DNA from: Pelagerythrobacter aerophilus
Lineage (GTDB): Bacteria > Pseudomonadota > Alphaproteobacteria > Sphingomonadales > Sphingomonadaceae
DNA: 64,000 nt
Direction of reading: 5' to 3'
Assembly (NCBI RefSeq): GCF_003581645.1
Contig: NZ_QXFK01000008.1
Coordinates: 1 to 64,000, forward strand
Both the position numbers and the translations under genes were made by a program. A model generated the notes under the pieces. The model saw nothing but the letters and a program-made list of their open reading frames with translations, was not told the DNA's origin and made no database searches. Of this stretch, positions 8,851 through 17,983 are shown one piece after another (position 1 is the first letter of the stretch; each line of letters begins with the position of its first letter).

Positions 8851-10008
8851 ATGAACGCACCCGCCACCTTTGCGCGTGAAATGGATCGTGCCGCGCTGTT
8901 CGACTTGCCGCGCCCCGCGCAGGAAAGCCGGATCGTCGTGGCTATGTCCGGCGGGGTCGACTCTTCGGTCGTCGCCGCCCTTGCATCGGCGAGCGGCGCG
9001 GAAACCATCGGCGTCACGCTCCAGCTCTACGATTATGGTGCCGCCACCGGTCGCAAGGGCGCGTGCTGCGCGGGCGACGACATCGCCGACGCGCGCGCCG
9101 TGGCCGACCGGCTCGGTATCGCGCACTACGTGTTCGATCACGAGAGCGCGTTCCGCGAAGAGGTGGTCGAGACGTTCGCCGACGATTACCTCGCCGGGCG
9201 CACGCCGGTTCCATGCATCCGCTGCAATATGGGGCCGAAGTTCACCGATCTCTTCCGCATGGCGCGCGAGCTCGGAGCGGACTGTCTGGCCACCGGGCAC
9301 TACGTGCGGCGGATCGCCGGCGCCGAGAGCCCCGAACTCCACCGCGCGCTCGATCCGGCCCGCGACCAGTCGTATTTTCTCTATGCGACGACCGAGGAAC
9401 AGCTCGACTTCCTGCGCTTCCCGCTGGGCGGCCTGCCGAAAAGCGAGGTGCGCCGCCTCGCCGAAGCCGCCGGCTTGCGCAACGCGGCCAAGCCCGACAG
9501 CCAGGACATCTGCTTCGTGCCCGACGGCGACTATGCCAGGATCGTCAAGACGCTGCGTCCCGAAGGCGGCGAGCCCGGTCCGATCGTCCATACTGCCACC
9601 GGCGAGACGCTTGGCACGCACAGGGGCATCGTTCACTACACCGTCGGGCAGCGCAAAGGCCTCGAGATCGGCGGTCAGGCAGAACCGCTCTACGTCGTTG
9701 GAATCGATGCGGAAAGCCGCACCGTCAGGGTCGGTCCCCGGCACATGCTGGCAGTCACCGCCGCCCGACTGATCGAAACCAACCGCATCGGCCCGCTGCC
9801 GCAGACACCGCTAACGGCCAAGGTCCGCTCGCTCGCCAAGCCCGTCCCGATCACGATCGACGGACCACTCGGGGGCGGCGCATCCTGCACGATCCGCTTC
9901 GCCAACCCAGAATACGGCGTCGCCCCGGGCCAAGCCGCCGTGATCTACGCCAGCGAACGCGTCGTGGGCGGCGGATGGATCGATTCCACTGAAGGCGCTG
10001 TTCCCTAG
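8851..10008 (+). CDS. mnmA: tRNA 2-thiouridine(34) synthase MnmA
   Basis: A 385-residue cytoplasmic enzyme that thiolates U34 in the wobble position of Lys, Glu and Gln tRNAs, using sulfur relayed from a cysteine desulfurase. It shows the ATP pyrophosphatase P-loop AMSGGVDSS, the first catalytic cysteine in [13 protein letters not shown], the second in [12 protein letters not shown], and the C-terminal barrel with [10 protein letters not shown]. The frame is open further upstream to 8782, but the ATG at 8851 ([11 protein letters not shown]) gives a family-like length. It stands alone and is followed by the toxin-antitoxin region. Confidence 0.95.
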   Translation: MNAPATFAREMDRAALFDLPRPAQESRIVVAMSGGVDSSVVAALASASGAETIGVTLQLYDYGAATGRKGACCAGDDIADARAVADRLGIAHYVFDHESAFREEVVETFADDYLAGRTPVPCIRCNMGPKFTDLFRMARELGADCLATGHYVRRIAGAESPELHRALDPARDQSYFLYATTEEQLDFLRFPLGGLPKSEVRRLAEAAGLRNAAKPDSQDICFVPDGDYARIVKTLRPEGGEPGPIVHTATGETLGTHRGIVHYTVGQRKGLEIGGQAEPLYVVGIDAESRTVRVGPRHMLAVTAARLIETNRIGPLPQTPLTAKVRSLAKPVPITIDGPLGGGASCTIRFANPEYGVAPGQAAVIYASERVVGGGWIDSTEGAVP

Positions 10009-10095
10009 CGCTGATTGGCTGAGGTCAAGAATCTCGAGTTGTTTAATCTCGGGAATTTTCGATCCACTAGCACAAACGCTTATGGCAACTTGCAA

Positions 10096-10124
10096 GACTA
10101 TGCTGCGCTGCAGGACTATGCTGC
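10096..10124 (+). repeat. Short tandem direct repeat
   Basis: GACTATGCTGC occurs twice (10096-10106 and 10114-10124) with an 18-base period in the non-coding stretch between mnmA and the toxin gene. The purpose is unknown; it may be a slippage product or part of a regulatory region. Confidence 0.5.
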
Positions 10125-10222
10125 AGATCGTACGCGCGCCTCGATCGTGTATTCGCCAGCGACGGTCACAAGTCAGATTCTGCGCAGCCGGCGCGACACG
10201 AGACGCACAGCCCGATTGACGA

Positions 10223-10239
10223 TGTAGCCATTGACTACA
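10223..10239 (+). promoter_or_regulatory. Candidate operator of the toxin-antitoxin pair
   Basis: TGTAG-N7-CTACA, a 17-base inverted repeat, lies 21 bases before the toxin start and overlaps a TACAAT (10236-10241) that would serve as a -10 box. A further CTACAT half-site lies at 10253-10258. HTH antitoxins usually repress their own operon by binding such palindromes. This is an inference from position and symmetry. Confidence 0.45.
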
Positions 10240-10259
10240 ATGTCGCCGTAAGCTACATA

Positions 10260-10517
10260 ATGAAAGTGAGACAGATCACTTACACGCGCGCGGCCCTCAA
10301 GATCCTTCGGAAGATGCCCGCCAACACCGCTAGGCTGATCGTATCCAAAGTGGAGCAATATGCTGCCGATCCCGCGTCACTCGCGAACAATGTGACCGAA
10401 CTTAAGGGCCGAACGGGCCTTCGTTTGCGAGTTAATAGCTGGCGCGTGATCATGAATGACGATGGGACCGTTCTTGCGGTTCTCGAGATTGGCCCGCGCG
10501 GAAGCGTATACGGATAG
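10260..10517 (+). CDS. RelE/ParE-family toxin of a type II toxin-antitoxin system
   Basis: An 85-residue basic protein of the RelE/ParE fold: an N-terminal helical hairpin (TRAALKILRKMPANTARLIVSKV), the central LKGRTGLRLRVNSWRVIM strands carrying several basic residues, and a final strand (VLAVLEIGPRGSVYG). RelE-type members cleave mRNA on the ribosome, whereas ParE-type members poison gyrase; the sequence alone does not decide, although the R-x-R and C-terminal R/Y pattern favours RelE-like. The antitoxin follows 7 bases later, so the order is toxin first, as in higBA. Confidence 0.85.
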   Translation: MKVRQITYTRAALKILRKMPANTARLIVSKVEQYAADPASLANNVTELKGRTGLRLRVNSWRVIMNDDGTVLAVLEIGPRGSVYG

Positions 10518-10524
10518 GAGCTAG

Positions 10525-10866
10525 ATGATGGATACCGTGACCATTGACCGCGCCGAATACGACCGCCTGACGGAGGCAGTGAACGAACTTGAGGATCTGC
10601 GCGCTTATGACCGGGCCATGGCGCGTCTGGAGGCCGGCGAGGATGAGTTGATCCCTGCCGAAGCGGCCGCGCGCCTCCTTTCTGGCGAAAGCCCAGTGCG
10701 TGTGTACCGCGAGCTGCGCGGCCTCACGCAGCAGCAACTTTCCGATGCGTCGAACGTAAACCGCGTGCAGATTGCTGATATCGAGGTGGGCCGGAAGCAG
10801 GGATCCATCAGTACCGTGAAGCGGCTTGCCGAAGCGCTTAACGTTGCAGTGGACGATCTCGTTTAG
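10525..10866 (+). CDS. XRE-family HTH antitoxin
   Basis: A 113-residue protein with two parts. The N-terminal half (residues 1-60, acidic, EYDRLTEAVNELEDL) is probably the toxin-binding segment. Residues about 60-110 form a Cro/C1-type helix-turn-helix (YRELRGLTQQQLSDASNV, then IADIEVGRKQGSISTVKRLAEAL). It would neutralise the preceding RelE-like toxin and repress the operon, probably at the palindrome before the toxin gene. Two adjacent ATG codons are possible starts, with a GGAG just upstream. Such pairs are commonly acquired horizontally; no mobile element is visible beside it. Confidence 0.87.
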   Translation: MMDTVTIDRAEYDRLTEAVNELEDLRAYDRAMARLEAGEDELIPAEAAARLLSGESPVRVYRELRGLTQQQLSDASNVNRVQIADIEVGRKQGSISTVKRLAEALNVAVDDLV

Positions 10867-11026
10867 GCATTTTCATGCAGTTGTACGTGCGACGACGAGA
10901 GTTCGGGTCGGCGGCCATGATCTCCGCAAACCCTGCCCGCTGAGATTACCGTCTCTACTTGACCGGCCCCTAGGCCGCGCACGCGCGAGTTCGCGCAACA
11001 AACACCATGCTTTCCGGTGTGCGGTC

Positions 11027-11377
11027 TCAACCCTCCCACGGCTCCAACACACAGCCGTAGCCGTCGCGCAAGGTGGCGGTTTCGTTGGCGAGGAGGGGGA
11101 AGCGGGCGGTGACGCTCTTTGTCTCGGCATCCTCGCTCAGGATGACGAGTTCCATCCCGGCGAGCTTGTCCTTCCCGCAGTCTTCGAGGCTGCGCCCGCC
11201 GAGGTAGCGGCACGAGCATGCGACGCGTGCGGAATAGGCTGCCGCGGTCTGCGAGTATCCGGTGATCGGCGCGCGGAAGTACCACGCGAAACCCGCTGCG
11301 ATCAGCACCACGATCCCCAGCACCAGCGGCCAGCGCCGGCGGCGCAGTTGGCCTTTGCGGGAGGAGGATTTTGCCAT
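11027..11377 (-). CDS. Small hypothetical protein with one membrane segment
   Basis: A 116-residue protein with a strongly basic N-terminus (SSSRKGQLRRRR), one transmembrane helix (about residues 18-34) and an exported C-terminal domain with three cysteines (ACSCRYLGG, then DCGKDKL) and a fourth near the end (GCVLEP), possibly disulfide-bonded. No domain is recognised. The gene is divergent from the serine hydrolase, with only about 35 bases between starts, so a shared promoter region is likely. An alternative ATG 15 bases upstream (11392) is possible, but a GGAGGA-like site cannot separate the two. Confidence 0.65.
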   Translation of the reverse strand: MAKSSSRKGQLRRRRWPLVLGIVVLIAAGFAWYFRAPITGYSQTAAAYSARVACSCRYLGGRSLEDCGKDKLAGMELVILSEDAETKSVTARFPLLANETATLRDGYGCVLEPWEG

Positions 11378-11412
11378 TGCCAAGCCTGCCATGCTGCGCG
11401 AGGGAACGCCGC

Positions 11413-12549
11413 ATGCGCCTGCGGCCCGCCCCCCTTATCGTCTGCCTCGCTTCGCTGCCAGCCCTGCTCTCGTGCAGCGACGCTGCGCCCGTGCCGGAGC
11501 CGCTGACCGAGAAAGCGTTGGCGGCGGTGAGCGAGAATCCGGGCGCCCCGACCGAGCAGCTTGCGCGCCGGGTGGACGACCTGTTCGCAAAGGAAGGGCT
11601 TGGCGAGACCCGCGCGCTGATCGTGATGCACGGCGGCGAGATCGCGGCCGAGCGTTACGCGCCGGGCTATGACAAGGATACGCGCTTCGTCAGCTGGTCG
11701 ATGGCCAAGACGGTGACGGCGGTGATGATCGGCATGCTGGTGGCCGACGGGCGGCTGGCGCTCGACGACTCGCCGCCGGTACCCCGCTGGCAGCGCCCGG
11801 GCGACCCGCGCGGAGAGATCACCCTGCGCCAGCTTCTCCAGATGCGCAGCGGGCTGCGCCATACCGAAGGGGGCGATCCGCCATACGAATCATCCGAAGT
11901 GCGGATGCTGTTCCTCGACGGGCGTGACGACATGGCCGACTGGGCCGAGAGTCAGCCGCTCGAAGCCGAGCCGGGGCGGGAGTTCGAGTACTCCTCCGCC
12001 ACCAGCGTGATCCTGGCCGACATCGCCGCGCGCGTGCTTTCCCGCAGTGACGATCCGGAGGCACGGCGGCGCGCCGTCGCGGACTATCTCGAGACGCGGC
12101 TGTTCGTCCCTCTGGCGATGGATTCGATGGTGCCGGAGTTCGATGCCAGCGGCACGTTGATCGGCGGCAGCCTGATCCACGGCAATGCGCGCGACTGGGC
12201 GCGGTTCGGCGATTTCCTGCGCAACAAGGGCTCCTACCGCGGCATCCAGCTCGTCCCGCGCAAGTGGATCGAGCTGATGACCACGCCAAGCCCGCGCAGC
12301 CCACACTACGGCATGCAGACCTGGCTCAACCGACCGCTGGACGACGAGAGCGGGAGCAAGAGCCACCCGCTGTTCCCCGACCGCGCGCCTGCGACGATGT
12401 TCGCGGCGATCGGCCACATGGGCCAGTACATCCTCGTTTCGCCCGAGCAGAAGCTGACCGTGGTCCGCCTCGGTCATTCGGATGCCGAGGAGCGCAAGGC
12501 GATGCTGCAGGAGCTCGCCGATATTGTGGAGCTCTATCCGGCGACTTGA
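11413..12549 (+). CDS. Lipoprotein serine hydrolase, beta-lactamase/EstB family
   Basis: A 378-residue protein with a lipoprotein signal (hydrophobic stretch ending in LLSC, cysteine near residue 21), so it is probably anchored to an envelope membrane. The rest is a class C beta-lactamase-like fold: nucleophile motif SWSMAK (SxxK), tyrosine motif FEYSSAT, and the late GHMGQYI that replaces KTG in EstB-type esterases and D-aminopeptidases. It is therefore more likely an esterase or peptidase than a beta-lactamase. The substrate is unknown. The start was chosen at MRLRPAPL, giving a normal signal peptide; the frame stays open upstream through a TTG. Confidence 0.85.
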   Translation: MRLRPAPLIVCLASLPALLSCSDAAPVPEPLTEKALAAVSENPGAPTEQLARRVDDLFAKEGLGETRALIVMHGGEIAAERYAPGYDKDTRFVSWSMAKTVTAVMIGMLVADGRLALDDSPPVPRWQRPGDPRGEITLRQLLQMRSGLRHTEGGDPPYESSEVRMLFLDGRDDMADWAESQPLEAEPGREFEYSSATSVILADIAARVLSRSDDPEARRRAVADYLETRLFVPLAMDSMVPEFDASGTLIGGSLIHGNARDWARFGDFLRNKGSYRGIQLVPRKWIELMTTPSPRSPHYGMQTWLNRPLDDESGSKSHPLFPDRAPATMFAAIGHMGQYILVSPEQKLTVVRLGHSDAEERKAMLQELADIVELYPAT

Positions 12550-12562
12550 GCCCGCGCGACTC

Positions 12563-13357
12563 TCACTCGGGCAGGTAAAACGTCCCCTCCACCACCGTCA
12601 CGCACGGGCCGCCGAGCCAGGCGCGATCGCCTTCGAAGCGGCAAGTGAGGTCGCCGCCGCGGCGGGAAGCCTGGTGGGCGGTGAAGCTTTCCCGCCCCAG
12701 CCGGGCCGCCCAGAACGGCGTGAGTGCCGCGTGGGCGGAGCCGGTGACGCTGTCCTCGTCGACCCCGCCGCCGGGCACGAAGACGCGGCTCACCACATCG
12801 ACGTCGCGGCCCGGCGCGGTGCAGATGAACTGGTCATCGCCGAGCGCGCCGAGGCCGCGGAGGTCGGGCGCCAGCGCGCGAACCTCGTCCTCGCTGCCAA
12901 ACAGATAGATCCCGTAACGGTCAGGATTACGCCAGATCTCGAGCGGCTGCGCGCCGAGCAGCGTGACGGCCTCGGGCCGGTCGGAGCGCTCGGTGGGGAT
13001 CGCGGGCAGCGCAAGCTCGTAGCCCGCTTCGCTTCGCCGCACTTCCAGCACGCCCGCCTTCCGGGTGCGGAACGTCACTCGCTCCCCGCCGTCGCGGCCG
13101 AGCAGCACGTGGCCGCTGGCGAGCGTCGCATGGCCGCAGAGGCGGATTTCGCAGGCCGGGGTGAACCAGCGCAGCTCCCAATCCGCCGCGCCGGTTTCAT
13201 CGGGCACGACGAAGGCCGTCTCGGCGAAGTTGTTCTCCTCCCCGATCGCCTGCAACACATCGTCGGGCAGCCATTCGCCCAGCGGCATGACCGCGGCCTG
13301 GTTGCCGGCGAAAGGCCGGTCGGCAAAGGCATCGACATGCCAGTAGGGCAGCTTCAT
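12563..13357 (-). CDS. PhzF family isomerase-like protein
   Basis: A 264-residue protein of the PhzF (diaminopimelate epimerase-like) fold, with two similar halves. Family marks are the N-terminal VDAFADRPFAGNQAAV, the catalytic glutamate in NNFAETAFV, and GSAHAALTPFW in the second half. PhzF itself isomerises a phenazine precursor; most family members, this one included, lie outside phenazine clusters and have unknown substrates. No other phenazine gene is nearby. Its start overlaps the stop of the transporter gene as ATGA, so it is the last gene of a pdxH-transporter-phzF operon. Confidence 0.88.
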   Translation of the reverse strand: MKLPYWHVDAFADRPFAGNQAAVMPLGEWLPDDVLQAIGEENNFAETAFVVPDETGAADWELRWFTPACEIRLCGHATLASGHVLLGRDGGERVTFRTRKAGVLEVRRSEAGYELALPAIPTERSDRPEAVTLLGAQPLEIWRNPDRYGIYLFGSEDEVRALAPDLRGLGALGDDQFICTAPGRDVDVVSRVFVPGGGVDEDSVTGSAHAALTPFWAARLGRESFTAHQASRRGGDLTCRFEGDRAWLGGPCVTVVEGTFYLPE

Positions 13358-14307
13358 GGCGCGTCCTTCTCCAGCTTCTCGAACTCGTCGGTCTCCGCGA
13401 GCGGGTTGTCCGGTTCGTCGACATGGCCCTGCGGGTCGATGTGGATCAGTAGCTCCATCTCGGGAAAATGACTGCAGAGATCGGCTTCGACCCGTTCAAT
13501 GATTTCGTGCGCCTGGGCGACGGTCATGGTGCCGGGGAGGTCGACGTGAAATTGAACAAAGTCGCGCGTGCCGCTCGTGCGCGTGCGAAGATCGTGGAGG
13601 TTGGTCAGCTCCGGGTGGCGGGCGGCGCGTTCGACGAAGCGCTGGCGCTTATCCTCCGGCCATTCGCGGTCCATGATCTGGTCGATCGCCTCGCTCGCCG
13701 CGCGCCAGGCGCCCCACAGCAGCCAGGCCGCGATCGCGAGGCCGAACAGCGGGTCCGCGCGCGAGAAGCCGAGATACTGGTCGAGCACGAGCGCGGCGAT
13801 GACCGCGAGGTTGAGCAGCAGGTCGGACTGGTAGTGGACGTTGTCGGTCCGGACCGCGAGGCTGCCCGTGCGGCGGATCACGTGGCGCTGCCAGGCGAGC
13901 AGGGCGAAGGTCGCGAGGATCGCCAGCAGCGAGACCGCGATCCCCTCCTCCGCCGCAGTGGTCTCGCCGCCTTCGATCAGGTGCGAGATCGCCCGGAACG
14001 CGATGCCCGAGGCGGAGAGCGCGATCAGCATGACCTGGAACACCGCCGCCAGCGCCTCGGCCTTGCCGTGGCCGAAGCGGTGCTCCTCGTCCGCCGGCTG
14101 CGCCGCGATCCACACGCCGGCGAGCGTGGCGAGGCTGGCGACGAGGTCGAGCGCGGTGTCCGCGAGGCTGCCGAGCATCGCGCTCGATCCGGTGCGCCAG
14201 GTCGCCCAGCCCTTGAGCACGGCCAGGAACAGCGCCGTCGCGATCGAGGCATAGGCGGCGCTGCGGGTCAGCGCGGCGCGATCGGCGGGGGCGGCCTGCG
14301 CGGTCAC
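13354..14307 (-). CDS. Cation diffusion facilitator family metal transporter
   Basis: A 317-residue inner-membrane protein exporting divalent metals (Zn, Fe, Co or Cd) by proton exchange. It has six predicted transmembrane segments. The metal-site aspartates are in [14 protein letters not shown] (TM2), the family loop is [16 protein letters not shown], and the second metal pair lies in [16 protein letters not shown] (TM5). The cytoplasmic C-terminal domain carries [13 protein letters not shown]. This is closest in pattern to the FieF group. The start is a GTG overlapping the pdxH stop (GTGA); the longer open frame upstream is a shadow of pdxH. Confidence 0.9.
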   Translation of the reverse strand: MTAQAAPADRAALTRSAAYASIATALFLAVLKGWATWRTGSSAMLGSLADTALDLVASLATLAGVWIAAQPADEEHRFGHGKAEALAAVFQVMLIALSASGIAFRAISHLIEGGETTAAEEGIAVSLLAILATFALLAWQRHVIRRTGSLAVRTDNVHYQSDLLLNLAVIAALVLDQYLGFSRADPLFGLAIAAWLLWGAWRAASEAIDQIMDREWPEDKRQRFVERAARHPELTNLHDLRTRTSGTRDFVQFHVDLPGTMTVAQAHEIIERVEADLCSHFPEMELLIHIDPQGHVDEPDNPLAETDEFEKLEKDAP

Positions 14308-14978
14308 GGGTAGAGCAGCGTGCTCGACCAGCCCTCGCCCTCGCGGGTGAAGAGGCGCCGGTCGTGAAGGCGATTGGGGCGGTCGAGCCAGAACTCGATC
14401 CGCTGCGGCCGCAGGGTGAACCCCGTCCAGTGCGGCGGCCGCGGCACTTCGCCCGAAGCCTTGCACGCGTCCTCCAGCGCCTCGACCCGGGCTACGTAAG
14501 TCGCGCGGCTGTCGAGCGGGCGCGACTGGTCGCTCGCGGCCGAGCCGAGCTGGCTGACGAACGGACGCGAACGGAAATAGGCGTCGGCCTCGGCCGCACT
14601 GACCTCCATCAGGGGACCCTCGATGCGGATCTGGCGCCGCAGGCTCTTCCAGTGGAACAGCAGCGCAGCCTGGGCATTGGCGCGGATTTCCTGGCCCTTG
14701 CGGCTCCGGGCGTTGGTGAAGAAGGTGAAGCCGCCCGCCCCGTGCCCCTTGAGCAGGACCATGCGGACCGAGGGCGCGCCGTCCGGCGTGGCGGTGGCGA
14801 GCGCCATGGCATTGGCATCGTTCGGCTCCGTCTCCCGCGCCTCGGCCAGCCATGCGTCGAACAGGGCCAGCGGATCGCTGTCGGGGAGGGCAGTTTGTTC
14901 AGCTTCCACCGGGCATTCCTGACTAAGTGTTGACACATGCGACACGCTTCGCCGCCTCCCGGCGGGAAAGTCGCACAT
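14304..14978 (-). CDS. pdxH: Pyridoxamine 5'-phosphate oxidase
   Basis: An FMN enzyme that oxidises pyridoxine or pyridoxamine 5'-phosphate to pyridoxal 5'-phosphate, the last step of vitamin B6 synthesis and salvage. Recognisable blocks are [59 protein letters not shown] and the C-terminal [12 protein letters not shown]. Conserved sequence begins only about residue 30, so a GTG start at 14909 (preceded by AGGA) or 14945 (preceded by GGGAGG) may be the real one; the ATG at 14978 gives the longest form. It is first in a coupled operon with the metal transporter and phzF genes. Confidence 0.92.
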   Translation of the reverse strand: MCDFPAGRRRSVSHVSTLSQECPVEAEQTALPDSDPLALFDAWLAEARETEPNDANAMALATATPDGAPSVRMVLLKGHGAGGFTFFTNARSRKGQEIRANAQAALLFHWKSLRRQIRIEGPLMEVSAAEADAYFRSRPFVSQLGSAASDQSRPLDSRATYVARVEALEDACKASGEVPRPPHWTGFTLRPQRIEFWLDRPNRLHDRRLFTREGEGWSSTLLYP

Positions 14979-15120
14979 GGCCGTGACCTTACAACCAAGC
15001 GGCCGGACCGCAGCCCCGCCGGATATTGCTCAGCCCTATCGCGCGGGATGCGTGGAGGAAAGCCTCTGCCCACCGCCACGCCGCTTGCGCGGCGAGACTG
15101 TTGCACCTAGCTAACACGCC

Positions 15121-16086
15121 ATGGCCGATCCCTACACAACGCTCGGTGTTTCGCGCAGTGCGACCGAGAAGGACATCAAGAGCGCCTACCGCAAGCTCGC
15201 CAAGGAGCTGCATCCGGATCGCAACAAGGACAATCCGAAGGCCGCCGAACGCTTCTCGCAAGTGACGCAGGCCTACGATCTGCTCAGCGACAAGGACAAG
15301 CGCGCCCGTTTCGACCGCGGCGAGATCGATGCGGACGGCAACCCGGCCAATCCCTTCGCCGGCATGGGCGGTGGCGGATTCGCCGGTGGTGCGGGCCGCG
15401 GCCAGCGCGGTTTCCGCGCGGAGGATTTCCAGGGGTTTGCCGACGAGGGCGTCGACCTGGGCGACATCTTCGAAGGGCTGTTCGGCGGCGGCATGGGCGG
15501 CGCGCGGCGCACGGCCGGCGGCATGGGCGGCGGTTTCGGCCAGCAGCGCCGCCCGCCCCCGCCCCGCAAGGGCGGTGACATCGCCTATCGCCTGCGCGTG
15601 CCTTTCGTCGACGCCGCGGTCCGCAAGGATCAGCGCATCACCCTGGCCGACGGCAAGACGATCGACCTCAAGCTGCCCGCCGGGGTCGAGGACGGCACGC
15701 AGATGCGCCTCAAGGGCAAGGGCGACCAGGGCCCCGGCGGCGCCGGCGATGGGATCGTCACGATTTCGATCGATCGCCACAAGTTCTTCCGCCGCGACGG
15801 CGACGACGTGCGCATGGACCTGCCGATCACGCTCGACGAAGCGGTGAACGGCGCCAAGGTCCGCTGCCCCACGGTCGACGGCCCGGTCATGCTGACGATC
15901 AAGCCCGGCACCAGCGGCGGGACCACGATGCGCCTCAAGGGCAAGGGTTTTTCGGCCAAGTCCGGCCAGCGGGGCGATCAGCTGGTGCAGCTCGAGATCG
16001 CGCTGCCGGCGGACGTTTCGGAACTGGCCAAACGGCTGGAAGGCTGGCAGGACGGCGGCAACCCGCGCGCCGACCTGGGAACCTGA
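15121..16086 (+). CDS. J-domain co-chaperone without zinc finger (CbpA/DnaJ type)
   Basis: A 321-residue type II J-protein. The J domain (1-70) has the HPD motif in ELHPDRNKDNPKA that stimulates DnaK ATP hydrolysis. A glycine/phenylalanine-rich linker follows (about 80-145, unusually rich in GGGF and GGMGG), then the two C-terminal substrate-binding beta domains with LPAGVEDGTQMRLKGKG and TMRLKGKGFSAKSG. No CxxCxGxG zinc repeats are present, which separates it from canonical DnaJ. It is divergent from pdxH and followed 28 bases later by the YihY-family gene. Confidence 0.9.
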   Translation: MADPYTTLGVSRSATEKDIKSAYRKLAKELHPDRNKDNPKAAERFSQVTQAYDLLSDKDKRARFDRGEIDADGNPANPFAGMGGGGFAGGAGRGQRGFRAEDFQGFADEGVDLGDIFEGLFGGGMGGARRTAGGMGGGFGQQRRPPPPRKGGDIAYRLRVPFVDAAVRKDQRITLADGKTIDLKLPAGVEDGTQMRLKGKGDQGPGGAGDGIVTISIDRHKFFRRDGDDVRMDLPITLDEAVNGAKVRCPTVDGPVMLTIKPGTSGGTTMRLKGKGFSAKSGQRGDQLVQLEIALPADVSELAKRLEGWQDGGNPRADLGT

Positions 16087-16114
16087 CCCGGGCCCCCGCC
16101 AACCGAACGGGCCG

Positions 16115-17176
16115 ATGAGCGAGAAAGACCTTCCCCAGCCTGAGGAACGCGTGGTCCACACGCTCTCGCCCGAGGAACGGCGCAAGGAAGCGATAGAGGC
16201 CAGTCTCGGCCTGCGCGAGCGCGTGGCCCAGCACGTCGGCCCCGGTACGCGAGCGTTCGAGGTCGCCAAGCGCGTGCTCGTCGGCACCTACAACGACGGT
16301 TTCATCCACGCCGGCAACCTCGCCTACATGGCGATGCTGGCGATCTTCCCCTTCTTCATCCTCGGCGCGGCGATCTTCTCGTTCGTCGGCGAGGAAAGCG
16401 AACGCGCGGCGACGATCGAGGCGGTGCTCTATGCCCTGCCGCCGATCGTCGGCAACGTGATCGAGCCGGTCGCGCGCAACGTCGTCGAGGCGCGCAGCGG
16501 CTTACTGCTGTGGGCCGGCGGGCTGGTCGCGCTGTGGACCGTATCGAGCCTGATCGAGACGATCCGCGATATCCTGCGCCGGGCCTACGGCACGGCGGCG
16601 ACCGAGGCGTTCTGGAAATACCGCCTGCTCTCCGCCGGGGTGATCGTGGCCGCGGTGGTCCTGCTGATGCTCTCGCTGATCGCGCAAGTGGTGATCGGCG
16701 CGGCGCAGGAAGTGATCGACGCCTATCTCCCGTGGCTTTCGCACGTGATCTCGCAGTTGCAGCTCTCGCGCCTTATCCCCGCTTTCGGCTTGTTCGGATC
16801 GCTCTATCTGCTGTTCCTGACACTCGCTCCCAGTGCCTACCGAGATCGGCGCTATCCCAAGTGGCCGGGCGCGCTCGCGACGACGATCTGGTGGGTGGCG
16901 GTAACGGTGGCGCTACCGCCGGCGATCCGCAGCTTCTTCAGCTACGATCTGACCTACGGCAGTCTGGCCGGCATCATGATCGCGCTTTTCTTTTTCTATC
17001 TCGTCGGCCTAGGGATGGTTATCGGCGCCGAACTCAACGCCGCCATGGCCGAGACTCCCGAGGAAGAGGAGAACCGGATCGGCCAGGCCGACAATCGTAG
17101 ACGGGCGGCGGCGCGCCGCGCGGCGGTGGAGAAAGCACGCGCCTTGGCAGAAGAGCAGAAAGAGGAAACGAGATGA
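16115..17176 (+). CDS. YihY/BrkB family inner-membrane protein
   Basis: A 353-residue protein of the YihY/UPF0761 family with about six transmembrane helices between residues 65 and 300, between a hydrophilic N-terminus and a highly charged, coiled-coil-like C-terminus (RRRAAARRAAVEKARALAEEQ). Conserved pieces include AGNLAYMAMLAIFPFFILGA and LTYGSLAGIMIALFFFYL. The family's role is uncertain; the name virulence factor BrkB is historical and not evidence of virulence here. Its stop codon overlaps the fabI start as ATGA, so the two genes are probably co-translated. Confidence 0.87.
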   Translation: MSEKDLPQPEERVVHTLSPEERRKEAIEASLGLRERVAQHVGPGTRAFEVAKRVLVGTYNDGFIHAGNLAYMAMLAIFPFFILGAAIFSFVGEESERAATIEAVLYALPPIVGNVIEPVARNVVEARSGLLLWAGGLVALWTVSSLIETIRDILRRAYGTAATEAFWKYRLLSAGVIVAAVVLLMLSLIAQVVIGAAQEVIDAYLPWLSHVISQLQLSRLIPAFGLFGSLYLLFLTLAPSAYRDRRYPKWPGALATTIWWVAVTVALPPAIRSFFSYDLTYGSLAGIMIALFFFYLVGLGMVIGAELNAAMAETPEEEENRIGQADNRRRAAARRAAVEKARALAEEQKEETR

Positions 17177-17979
17177 GCGGGTTGATGGCTGGCAAGCGCG
17201 GGCTGATCATGGGTCTCGCCAACGACAAGTCGCTGGCCTGGGGCATCGCGCAGAAGCTGCGCGAACACGGCGCGGAACTGGCGTTCACGTATCAGGGCGA
17301 GGCGCTGGCGAAGCGCGTGAAGCCGCTCGCCGAGCAGCTTGGGTCGGATTTCACCTTCGAATGCGACGTGTCGGAGATGGACGCGCTCGACGCGGCGTTC
17401 GAGACGCTGAAGAGCCGCTGGGAAACGATCGACTTCGTGGTCCACGCGATCGGCTTTTCCGACAAGAACGAACTGCGCGGGAAATATGTCGACACCAGTC
17501 TCGACAACTTCCTGATGACGATGAACATTTCCGCCTACAGCCTGGTCGCGGTGGCCAAGCGGGCCGCGCAGATGATGCCGAATGGCGGCAGCATCCTGAC
17601 GCTGACCTATTACGGCGCGGAGAAGGTCATCCCGCACTACAACGTCATGGGCGTCGCCAAGGCCGCGCTCGAGACCAGCGTGCAGTACCTCGCCAACGAC
17701 CTCGGCCCCGACAATATCCGCGTGAACGCGATCAGTGCCGGCCCGATCAAGACCCTCGCCGCAAGCGGGATCGGCGACTTCCGCTACATCCTGAAGTGGA
17801 ACGAGCTCAATTCGCCCCTCCGCCGCAACGTCACGATCGAGGACGTCGGTGGATCGGGACTCTATTTCCTGTCCGACCTCTCCTCAGGCGTCACCGGCGA
17901 GACGCACCACGTCGACGCGGGCTACCACGTGGTCGGCATGAAACAGGAAGACGCGCCGGATATCGCGCTGGACCGGTAG
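17173..17979 (+). CDS. fabI: Enoyl-[acyl-carrier-protein] reductase (NADH)
   Basis: A 268-residue short-chain dehydrogenase that reduces the trans-2-enoyl-ACP double bond, the last step of each fatty-acid elongation cycle, and is the target of triclosan. The nucleotide-binding loop is GLANDKSLAWGIAQ. Catalytic Y146, Y156 and K163 fall exactly at the E. coli FabI positions (YYGAEKVIPHY and VAKAALE). The C-terminal GVTGETHHVDAGYHVVGM is typical. It begins inside the end of the YihY-family gene and converges with the membrane-protein gene downstream. Confidence 0.95.
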   Translation: MSGLMAGKRGLIMGLANDKSLAWGIAQKLREHGAELAFTYQGEALAKRVKPLAEQLGSDFTFECDVSEMDALDAAFETLKSRWETIDFVVHAIGFSDKNELRGKYVDTSLDNFLMTMNISAYSLVAVAKRAAQMMPNGGSILTLTYYGAEKVIPHYNVMGVAKAALETSVQYLANDLGPDNIRVNAISAGPIKTLAASGIGDFRYILKWNELNSPLRRNVTIEDVGGSGLYFLSDLSSGVTGETHHVDAGYHVVGMKQEDAPDIALDR

Positions 17980-17983
17980 GGCT

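Noticed and set aside
10015-10227. Open frame of 70 codons after mnmA.
   Set aside because: Contains the tandem repeat, has no family resemblance and ends in the toxin-antitoxin promoter region.
11667-12477. Minus-strand frames under the serine hydrolase gene.
   Set aside because: Arginine/alanine-rich shadows; the plus strand carries SxxK and lipobox motifs.
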